In this document: positions 45,401 to 57,400 of the stretch, in pieces | How positions within the stretch are numbered: the stretch's first letter is position 1 | Layout of the letters: each line of letters starts with the position of its first letter | NCBI GenBank assembly: GCA_944472155.2 | Contig: OX235274.1 | Span: 34,594,052-34,658,051, forward strand | Reading direction: 5' to 3' | Source of the DNA: Trichobilharzia szidati | Taxonomy: Eukaryota > Platyhelminthes > Trematoda > Strigeidida > Schistosomatidae | DNA: 64,000 bases | Translations under genes and position numbers: made by a program | The notes under the pieces: generated by a model | The model's database searches: none | What the model saw: only the letters and a program-made list of their open reading frames with translations | What the model was told of the DNA's origin: nothing

Positions 45401-48400
45401 AAACATCTTCATATTCTATAAATTCATCTCTAAAAACTAAAAATATACTCTTTTAGGGATTTCATTTTTATATTATTCTATATTTCAGAAAGTAAAAGCA
45501 TGAGACATCAAATTAGGTGTTTAGGTTTTTTGAAGGCATCATCATCAAAGTATGTTTTTGAATTAATAGCAAAAAATGCATAGAGACAACTTACATTTAG
45601 ATGATTTCTTCTTTTTCGTTTTAGAATTTTTTGCCGAGTTTGTCTTACTTGATGGTGCTGGGGATGTAGACGTAGGCTGGCCAGCTGCTTCAGTATTTTC
45701 ATCTGGTTCTCCGTCGACTGGAGGCAATGCATCTAAATTGATTCTGTCTGTTAATAATGAAGTGAAAAAGTAAAATGTTTTTTAAAAAAAATCAGACGGT
45801 GATGGTTCAAACTGTATTTGAATAAAGAAAGAATAATAAGAAGTGTACCAGGATAATATGAGTTCATAATTCTTCATTATTATTTCGTGGTTTCTTCTCA
45901 CTTACTTAAAACCTTTCTTTTTCTCCAGGAATATTCGTCCAGTTATCCTATATATAGTCAATCGTTTTACGTTTTGATGCTTTAACAACGTGTTTCAGTC
46001 CGGATATAGATTATTCATAGGTCCTATCAATTATAACTATTCTCTTTGTCTCTATAAGGAAAATTCGGCTTCTTCAGCATATCACTAAAGTCCCATGATT
46101 TTTTAACTGGCCGCAAGACTGACCATAAGCTTTCATCTCCTCACATGATCGCCTCACTATCATCTGGCCAACACTTAACCCGCCATCTCTCATTCCCATT
46201 CCAATCGATAGCCTGTATGGTGTGAGATATCACTCAACGGTCTCCACAGTATGTGTTTAATCCATCTCCGTTTTCTTCCGCGTATTTGTTTGTCGATATG
46301 TTGTTGATTAGTTCCTTACCAAAGGTCCTTGTTGTTAATCCTTTCTAGCCATCTGACCCGCAGTACACAGAGAAGGCAGTTGTCGAAAAAAGTTTACAAC
46401 CTGTTGGAAATGCTTTTCGTGAGGCGCTTGCCAAGTCTCTGAACCATAGGGAAGCACTGACCCTACATTGCTGCTGGGATCTAGACTTCTATTTCACCTT
46501 GAAACAGCAGAAGACAAGGGCCAGGTGACAGATCTTTTATTGTGGAAATCAAGAAATATTTATATATTTTTATGTACATTATTATTCGTTATAATTAGCA
46601 GAGAAACCGCGTCTTCTGATTGGTCATTTTTCCACTGAAAGTTATTCTGTCATCTCTTCGTGGCCATTTCGTTGAAGGTCAGACCGTATATCTGCGAATC
46701 GTATCCGCCCACGCAAAGTCTGCTGTGATTGGTTATTGAGTTAGCCTTTGCTCTTTGTTTGTTTTCTCATGACCAAGATTAGGGACGTAAACATTGACAT
46801 AAATTGCTGTCTACCAATTTTGGCTAGCAGACAGCTCTCATCATAACCTTAAGTCATTCCCTACGAAATCAGCCGTAGTCTGCCGATCCAAGGCTAACCA
46901 AGATAGTCTGACCACCAATCAACAAAACAAAAAGCGAATTTCACAGTCTTTCATAAAACTAATTAAAGATTTAAGGAGGTCACTGCCAGTCATAAAAGAA
47001 TTCAGCCGTATTCCACAATTATGTTGAATTATGCTTCTAGTCAGCTGTATAGCAAAAACTGAAAACCATATTACAACCATATCATATAATATTGAATAGC
47101 ATATTTCAACATGATAAGAGACAATATCAAAACGTTGTCTTACTTCGTCTTTTACCCTCCTCTACAGCTAATTGCTTTTTCCTTATTTCTTCAGTACGCT
47201 CAAATCCTTCTTTGTCTGCAGCATCCGAAAGTCGACTAAGTAGAGCTATTGTTCCTTCAGCTTCTAAATAATTACCGTCTAAAATAAGTTCCCTTAAAAC
47301 AAAACAGTTTGCTTTTTATACAGAATAGCAGTCACAGTAATTATTATTTTGAATAAAGCAATTTACAAAAGAGAGTATTCTAATTTCAGTAATTTTCCCA
47401 AAGAGTTAAATGGGCGCAGACTCAAATTATTGTGAAGCAGTTTGTTTTCCAGTATCTGGACAAAATTCCACATGCGTCGGTAGCTCAATGATTAAATGCT
47501 CGCTGACCAGACATGTAGCTCGAGTTCGCCATCCGGCTAATGTTCTCTTAAACCTGACTTAATTAGTAGTAAGTCCAGTAAGGCGGGAACACTGGGTGTA
47601 AGTTTAGCAACCTTATCACGTTAAAACAACACTACCGATAGCTAAACTTCAAAGCGCAAGCTTGAGGTCGAATGTTCCAATCGGAACTCAAAAAAATCAA
47701 ATTAAGATAAAGTTACTTAGAATATTTCAAAAGAAATAATTCTTATTCAAGTAATGGTTTGCAGGGATTTGATTGATAGGTTACAGGATTTCATCATGAG
47801 ATAACATCAGTTAGAGAACCATCTGAAAACCTAGGAGTATCGGATACCTACTTCTTAGAAAGGACTCAACTACAATACTGGTGACGCTTCAGTAACAGAT
47901 TTTTGTGCTTCCTTAGAATCATCACTCAAATTATCAAAATTAAATGAGGAAGTACAACAAGAAGTACGTCAATGTATCATACCTATACTCAAACAGAAAA
48001 GACATAATTCCAAACTTAGCACTGGAGAGCAAAATGCATTGAAGAAACTGGAGAATAGAAAAGATATAGTTATTCTACCGGCTGATAAAGGAAGAACAAC
48101 AGTAATCCTGGACACAGAAGACTACATAAAAAAAGCAGAGGATTTACTCAAAGATAATAATGTATATCAACAGTTGACAAAAAACCCTATAAAACATTAG
48201 ATAACAAAATCAGAACAACATTAAATAAACTAACGAAATCAGGACAAACTACAGAACAAGATCAGTGGCGAATGAAATCTAACGGACCTATTTTACCTCG
48301 ATTCTATGGTAGACCGAATATTCCCTTACGACCAATCGTCTCGCTTCCAGGAACACCAACATATAATCTATCTAAAGAACTTTTCAAGAAATTAAATTAC

Positions 48401-51400
48401 CTAACAGAATCATGCGACCATTCTATCAATTCGTCAATCCAATTTTTAGAGAAAATCAAAAACATTCAAGTAGAAGACAATGAAATAATGGTGTCTTTTG
48501 ATGTCAAAGCATTATATACTTCAATTAGTCCAAAACTAGCAACAGAAACTATGCAACAATTACTCTATAGTGATGAAAACACAAAAACGCAACTATCAAC
48601 TTGGATAGAACTCATAAAATTATGCCTTACAACATACTTCCGGTTCAATACTCAAATATATGAACAAGTAAAAGGAACACCAATGGGATCGCCCATATCA
48701 GGATTAATAGCTGAAGCCGTTATGCAAAGATTAGAATTAATAGCTCTACCTATAATTAAACCGAAAATCTGGATACGTTACGTTGATGATACATTTGTAA
48801 TAATTAAGAGAAGTGATTTAGAATATACTCATAAATTAATAAACAACATATTTGAAGACATCAAATTCACGCGAGAAGAAGAATTAGATAACAAAATCCC
48901 ATTTTTAGATGTCTTAATCAGCAGAACCAACACAGGAGATTTAGAGACACAAGTTTGTAGAAAATCAACGCACACAGATCAAATACTCAACTATACTAGC
49001 AATAATCCAGTTACTCACAAACGAAACTGCGTGTAGACATTGTTTACAAGAGAGTTCAAACACATTGTAGCACTCCAGAGTTGAAAAGAATGGAAGAAAA
49101 ATACCTACTAACGGTCTTCAAAAAGAATGGTAATCCACAAAATTTCACCAAAAAGTGTTTAAAGTCGAATCAAAACACCAACAAGAAACCATCATCAAAG
49201 ACCACAAGAAAATTCATTCTACCATACATGAGAAATATCTCTGAAATAACAGCTAGAATACTGAAACCGTTAGATATAGATATAGCACACAAACCAGTAA
49301 AATCGCTTAATTCGATATTATTCAAACCAAAAGATCCAACATAAAAAGGGGATAAAATTAATACCATTTACAGAATAAATTGTATGAACTGCAACAAACA
49401 TTACATTGGCCAAAGTGGGCGTCCCCATCGAAGCAGAATCCAAGAACATAAATCAGCCGTGAAAAGACATGATTTATATTCTTTAGTATCAATGCATACA
49501 GATAAATATGGTCATCAATTTGATTAGGACAATGTCAAAATCTTAAACAGAGGAAACACTAAAAGTGCAGTCAGGGAATTCCTAGAAGCCTGATACTCAA
49601 ACGAAAATGCAATTAACAAACACGTTAATATAGACAAAATATATCCACTAACAAAAAGTAAATCAGGTGACCAGAAAGTTTAAAATCCAAGTCGACAGAA
49701 AATGATCCACACATATGTAAAGATGGTTACCGGGAGACGCAATTATATCACTCATGAAGAAATTTAAATCATTTCACTTTACGCTAAATATGGCGCTGAA
49801 GATGTTGTCCAGAAGGACGACGAAAGCTTCGCAACTAAACCAACCAGCTCAGAGAACACTTTTAATTGCAAATCATCCACCTGAGCTACAAATCTTCTCT
49901 ATTATTTCAGTATCGGATACCTGTGCCGTCTTAGTTTGGGACTCTTCACAGCACCCACCCACAGCCAGGGTTCGAACTCAGGACCTTCTGGTAACAAGGC
50001 TAGCGACCTCGTAGACCATTAAGCCACTGGGACCCGACGAAATGACTAGCCCATGAATTCTAACTTCTTCCAGTTCACGACTAGGACGAAACAGCTGTCC
50101 AGTACTCCTTGATGGTTTCCCAATGGTTCTCTAACTGATGTCAGCTCATGATGAATTCCTGTAACCAATCAATCAAATCCCTACAAACCAATACTTGAAT
50201 ATCAATGAGATGCTCACTCACGACTGGCCCTATTCACGTAGGTAGTTGCCTTGGGTTCTAATGGGAAGTCGTGACCTGTAGGGTGTAGCAGGTTGGGTGT
50301 GAGGAAAAATATTCGCCGAAGACATTAGCTAGCGGTCAATCTTTATCATGAATTGGCAGAAGTTAGAATCCATTTGGTCGGGTCCCAGTGGCTTAATGGT
50401 CTACGAGCTCGCCAGATTTGTGATCAGAAGGTCCCGGGTTTGAACCGTGGCTGTGGGTGGGTGCTGTGAAGACTCCCAAACTAGGGTAAATCAGCTGGCT
50501 TTCCAGTACTCCTAGGTTTCCAAATGGTTCTCTAATCGACATCAGCTCATGATGAAATCCTGTAAGAAATAACTTTAGTGTCTGATATGCTAGATCTGAA
50601 GTGCTGGATCCAATTTTCAGGTCTTTCAGTATTAGTTAACAAGACCTATCTACATTCTCAAAGAAACTGATAATCATTAGAAGATTCACATCTGTATCAT
50701 CCAGTGTTGCAGTCAAAGACTTTACTACTGAGCCGTTCCTATTCATGAATGACCTTTCGCAGTGCTCGGTATGATAAAGAGTGGTTTTTTGATCAAGATA
50801 TAAAATTTGTACAACAACTCTTCGTAGGCATTACTGACAGATTGTAAGAAATTGCAATGATAAGACATCATCAATCGAATAAATTCATGAATATATAATT
50901 ATCAAGGTAATTTGCCTATATTAACTTTTGTGATTATTTTTCTCTATTTTTATTCCTTATTTTACAGAAACGATAAATACGATTAATGGTATATGGTAAT
51001 AGAGTGCATGAATTAGTAATTTCTCCTAAATAATAATATTATTATTATTATTGTTCCCTTGGGTTACTAGTGGAACATAGGGCTTCAACTACACGTCTCT
51101 ACTTGCTCATGTCTTCTGCTGTACTTTTCACCTGCATCCATGTTAATCCATACTGTTTCAAATCCTCTTCACACGATCTCCTCCATGTCACCCTTGGACG
51201 TCCCATTTGCGGCTTCCCTTTCGGGCTCCACTCGAGCTATGGCCTGACGCGCGATGTCACCCAGCGGCCTCCTCAGCGAGTGTCCAATCCATCTCCACTT
51301 TCTCCTGCATATTTGTTGGGCGATTGGTTCTTGGTTTGTTTGTTCCCATAGTTTCTTGTTGGTGATTCTCTCCGACTATCTGATCTTCAGTATGGAGCGA

Positions 51401-54400
51401 AGACAGTTGTTGATAAAGGTCTGCAACAGGCTGTTGGAAATAAATATTCTTTGTGACCCGCCGCCAAGTTTCTGATCCGTATAGAAGAACTGACTGACTT
51501 GACGTTTGTATTAAAAATCCGAATTTTGTTGTTGATGCAGGCTGGGTGACGAAGATTTCCAGATTGGTTTCAGGTTGATGAATGTGTTTCTCGCCTTCCC
51601 GATTCTCGATTTGACATCGTCGTCCGTTCCTCCTGTAGTTGAGACAATGCTCCCTAGATGATAAGTGAATGAAGTAATCTCTTTCAAATCCCTCCCGTTG
51701 ATGGTGGTTGGCGCTGGATATTGCTGCAGTTGTTGTTGTTGTTGGTTATTTTCACAACCTCCGTCTTGTCTATGTTCACCTGGAGTCCTGTCTTCTCTGG
51801 CTGCTTCTTCAACCAGTTTGTCGGTTTTCGCTTGTAAGTCTTCGATTTTGTGTGACATCAAACATAAGTCATCCGCGAAATCCAGGTCTTCTAGGTTCTT
51901 CACGTCGGTCCAGGATATCCCTGTCTTCTCGTTTCCCACTGTCTCACGAATAATCCAGTCCACCACAATTAGGAATATCATTGGTGATAATAAGCACCCT
52001 TGTCTGACTCCAAACGCCTCGCTGAGTTTTCCGTTGTGGATCACTTGACATGTGCCGTTGTCGTACAGCTGTTGAATAAGGTTGATGAATATTTGAAGTA
52101 CGCCGTAGTACTCGAGTAGCTTCCAAATTACTTCGCGGTCAACGCAGAATGAATATCAATTGACTGAGTACTTATCACTGGCAAAAGTCACACTATTTTG
52201 TTCAAAGTGGCAAAAACTAACTCAGTAACTATATTACGAGTCGTGTAGGCTTATCAGCCAACTAAGATGCATAATCTATTATTACTAATGTTTCTGTCAG
52301 TCAAAAAAGATCATAAGGAAATGATTACATATCACTAAACTCTTCTTGTCCTATGAAAACGAAGTTTAATTAAATCCCTTGCCACTCACATCCAACGCAT
52401 CTGGACCCCTGACACTCTAGAAGCAGAACTTGATCCTCTAAAAGAAATCTTCATCCAAAATGGATACCTATCGAGACTCACTGACTAGAACATCAGATCA
52501 AAATTTCAGGGAAACAAAGAATTACTTAGACCAAAGAAGAAAATTCACATGAACCCCGATTTCGAGCGGGATTTAACCTGAAATATCCTTAAGAGAAGAA
52601 TTTCGTCATCTTTGAGAAGAACATTCTTCGTAGTAATGCTGACAGTGGTGTTTTGCAGTCCGGCCTGCAGAAGCCTTAAGATCAAGATCTCGCATTTGAA
52701 CATTTCTGTGTCCATGTATCAGTGCGGCTGTTCCGGTATCCTGTCTAAAAGAATTCACAAACACTATCTCATATGCTTGCAGGAAGATGACAGTGGCTCT
52801 ATAAAAGTGCGATAATTGAATACCTTGTCAATACTGGTAATTCCATCTCAACAAATACCTTCTTTAAAGTAATCTGCAAAGTCAAGAACAACTTGCCAAA
52901 GGAAATATGTTTTCGTCTCCTTGACATTTCTGAAACTCTAGCCATTCAGAAAGAGAGACCGGGGCTCTGCGTACAACCATTTCTATTATCATGGTAAGAG
53001 CCTTTCGATTTCTACCAACTTGATTTTAGTTTGTTTGTGTTTCTAAGTCCTTAAAACTCTTGTATTTCTTTAGAACTCTTACGTAATTCAATATTTCCCT
53101 TCTTTAGTATGTGCAGCTTGCTTGTTGAATCAAACATATTACTACGTAACTCCATTACATTAAATCAACTCTTCTTATGCACTAAGTATTACACACAAAT
53201 ATAGTTATAACAACTGATCACTCTTGTTACTACCCTTTTTCATGAAAAAAACTGTATGTAAGTGAGATTGAACAGCTAAAGAAAATGGATTCACCGAAAA
53301 CAGACTTTTGGTTGAACTACGAGTTTTCGCCATTATGGATAAGATTTTAGTTTGATAAATCACACAGTGTTGTACAGTAATATTTAATGATGACCAAGTT
53401 TCGAGAACATATTATTGTTCATAATAATATCAAGTCAATCACACAACTTTTTGTTTCTTTTATATACATGAGTAAACATTTATGCGATTAGACATTTGAA
53501 TGAAATCAATATAAGATAAAGAATATTCGGAAATAATATTAGTGTTATCAATAAAATAAAATAAGTTAGGAAATATGATATTTTTATTGTAAAATAAATA
53601 ACTTGTTAGAATGTTATAATGTGAATTGAATACATTTTATCATTATTTATTATCCTCTGATTTGACTGGTGATAATAATATCTTCCATATCTCTGATATT
53701 TGCTTTGAGTCAATTCTGTTGCGCATGTGTTGGGTGTAGACTCGATGAACAAGCATTCAGTAATCAGCCTCTCTCTCCACCTACCTATATTACTTTTTAG
53801 AATTTTGACTCTGTCCCACCCACCCTATTTTTTAGTTGTGTGGTAGTGCAGTTCAGTAGCTGAGCTTCTTCCTAAATTATCTATCTTCGTGGGATCCATC
53901 ATTCTAACCTTAGCTAAATTCTTATGTTCCGACAATCTGACTACCTCCGATCTACTATTTTAACCCAGGTAGTTGACTTCACTCACAGTTATTGAAACAT
54001 ATTTTGTAAATAATATAACTTTGTTTAATTGGGCCCACCGTATCCTTTAGCCTACACAGCTTGTCCTACCTGAGTGAGTTTGTCGATTTGAATGCCACCC
54101 TAATTCCTGCTTTATTGCGAATCCTACGCAGGGTCTCAGATATCCCCTCCTTATATGGTAAAACTGTAGATGTCTTATGTTCTTTCTTATTTGTATCATC
54201 ATTATTAGTTTCACCATTATTTGTATTTTGCTTTTGACATTTTTTGATATTGCTAATGAATTTTATAGGATAGTTAGTTACTTAACACCAACGCTTCTCC
54301 TTCTATCTATTTTATTTCATCGTTTAGGTTTTTTGTTATACTACTTAGTGTTACTGCTTGGTTTGTTAGACACTTAACAAGTAAGCCTGCCTTCACAGAC

Positions 54401-57400
54401 AGAAAGCGGATAAGATGAATTAAAGTCTAAATGTGTATTAGAGTGCGTTGGTTTTTGTAAACACTAGTGTGCAGTTTACCTCCTTCCATTCGTTTTATTT
54501 TACAACCTAACATGATAGCTAATTCTCCTCGTTCATTTTCCGACTCAAGTGTGACTTTTATTCCCTTTACTAGTGAGTTTATATGCCTCAAGAAGCTAGA
54601 GTTGTGTTCTGTTTCTAACACTATGAAAGTGTCATCCACATATCTCCACCATATTTTTGGAGTAGGATTAAATGTATTCAAAGCAATATTTTCCCTGCTG
54701 TCCATAAAGATATCTGCTACGATAGGGAATATTGGTGATCTCATCGTTACACCATCTGTTTGTTTATATATATTGCCCTGGAATTTAAAGACAGTTGATG
54801 TGAGGCATAACTGTGTGAGTGACTTGATGTGATTATTAGCAATAATATGTGCTCGAAACGTGGTCATCAGTTAATATTACTGTTCAACACTGTGTGATTT
54901 ATCAAAATAGAATCTTATCCATAATGGAGTTACACTCTACCATAGTGCCCAAGTTGTATACTTATATCAACTATTCATTTTATTATAAATTGGTGTATGG
55001 TGACTAGCAGTGGAATCCAGCTTGATGCACATTTCGTTCTATTCGGGATTCATAATCTTGATATGCCTACATTCTCCATTGAATGATGGTGTTCCCAGTG
55101 AGACTGGGACCTAGTACCCACAGTTTCAAACTCCAAAGCGTTATCCACTAGACCACTTAGGCCAGGAGAGCCACGTATTTCTTGTGCAACGGATATCAGT
55201 GATTATTTAACTCAATTCGGATATTCCCGTTGAGGCCGAGCACTTCGGTCCAATCAATCACAAGGGAAAGTCCAAAATGAATTAAATAATCACTTGTTTT
55301 GCTGTTTTTAATAATGCCTGAATGGAAATTATTCATCATTTGAAATAATTACTGATGACCACGTAATTATAATGCGCCTAAAAATTATAATATCACATGG
55401 GAATGGTGTATATTTCAGTCAGTCATATAACTGGATTCTCTGAGTGAACACAGGATTATGGAAGCTACTCAAAAATATATGATTCTCAGAGCAATGTCTG
55501 TCTGTTTTCAACATACAACTTCGCACCAATGTGCACCAGTTCAAGTCGCCACACTCCTCCCATGTAGCACACAAAGCAAGAGAAGAAAGTAGAAGAAATG
55601 CAAAATAGAGACAGTAAACAGAAGTGTGAGACAAAGGTATAGTAATAATGAAGAACAAAACAGTTTCACTAGAAATCATAAGCCACAAGGATTGGATGCA
55701 TCTGCACCAGCCATTGAGAACGATTTTGAGCCATGTCACCAATTGTTTCAAGCCACTGATTTTTACCGTCCCGAGGACCCAACCAGGAAGTCTACACCTT
55801 CCTACGTGGCCTAGACTAACTGTTGTAGATTTCATTGATTGGTGCCATGTTTTCGTTTGACCGCCGCTAGCTCTTTTCCAGCCTGACCCTATGTCAGCTA
55901 ACATTGCTGGTTGTCGAGGAAGGCGATGACTAGGCATACGTAACACATGTCCTCACCATCTCAGTCGATGTAACTTCACAGCCTCGTCGACTGATTTCCC
56001 CTCCTTAACTAGCACTCGACGCCTAACCTCAATATTGCTCACCTTATTATACAACTTCACACGGGAGATAGAACGCAGACACCTATGATCAAAGACAGCT
56101 GATCTTTTCATGTCTTCCACTCTCAATGGCCAGGTCTCACAGCCAGTCAGCCATAAAGGAGGACGGAGCGGAGTGATGAGCAGTACACCCGCCCTTTGGT
56201 CGATAGCCAGCCGGATATCACGTCTACTAAGCCAGAGACAGAGTTAACTGGCATATGCAAAACGAGCCCTCTGTAACCGTGCTGAAATTTCATCAGAGAT
56301 CAACCCATTGGGGCTGATGGTACTCCCCAAGGTAGTGAGGCGGTCAACGTGCTCTACCGCTTCACCTCCTATTTCTAATCTAGGAGTCGGTGTAGTCCAA
56401 TCCTGTAACATCATCTCGCATTTGGCGGAAGCGAATCGCATACCAAACATTCGTAGATTGCAGCTCAAGGTGTTTAGAAGACTCTGCATTTTGTCAGCGT
56501 CCTCTCCTAGAAGGACTATATCGTCTGCATATTCTAAGTCAACGAGATTATTCCCTGGTAGCAAGTCAATCCTTAAGTCGCTGAAGTGAGTTAGGGTTAA
56601 TTCCATTAGTACATCTATGATGAAGTTGAATAGAAATGGGGATACTAATTTTAGTCTGTGCATAACATTTTTTTACTCCTTTAAGTTCCATTTGGGGGTA
56701 TAGGGTTCCATGCTTGAGCTTTGAAGTCTCACTGGCAGTGGTGTTATTTTATAGAGTGGGGTTGCTAGCCTCACACACACAACCTCGCCTCTTTAACGGG
56801 CTTACTACCGGTTGAACGATAGTTAATACAGCGCCGGCTGAAAGTCTGATCACAAATCACCAGAGGCGTGATATAAAGGTATTCCTTAGACCGGTCAAGT
56901 TCTTTGAAACTGAATATGAATAAATGATCATTAGGCATTAATATTCATGATTTAGAAAGCCTTGAAACGGAACAATAGAGGATACTGTTTATTTGTTCAG
57001 CGAAGAAATTTCTTTTCAACGACTTCATTTTCAAGCTGTACAGTCGTATTTTTATTACAGAAAAGGTTATTAAGTGGCACTAAATTATTGCTCAGTCAAT
57101 ATATATATATATATATATATATATGATAAGAATAACGATAATTAAAAGTCATCACACATCTATGTGCATTTACTCTTTTACCTGCTCTTGTGGAACTGAT
57201 TATATTGGACGTTGTAAGCGTAATCTCCGAAAACGCGTAGCTGAACACTATCCGGTTTGGTTAATGAAAGGCGAACGTAGAACTGCGAAGTCGTCTATTT
57301 GTGATGACCTTTCAGAGTCTGGTCATTGAGCCCCACATGCTTCATGCTTCAGGGTTGTCTACATGGCAAAATCGAATCTCTCCAAAAGTTTACATTTTCT

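Larger units (their letters stand above)
47860..49880 (+). mobile_element. Penelope-like element with RT and GIY-YIG endonuclease
   Basis: Single-ORF PLE with a few frameshifts and a 3' region ending in a hammerhead-like motif. This is the most complete PLE in the window. It lies inside the 12.8-kb intron of gene 2 in the opposite orientation. Confidence 0.8.

Noticed and set aside
40412..46845. One full LTR retrotransposon between the two LTRs
   Set aside because: The LTRs are in opposite orientation, have different target duplications, and the interval holds gene 2 exons.
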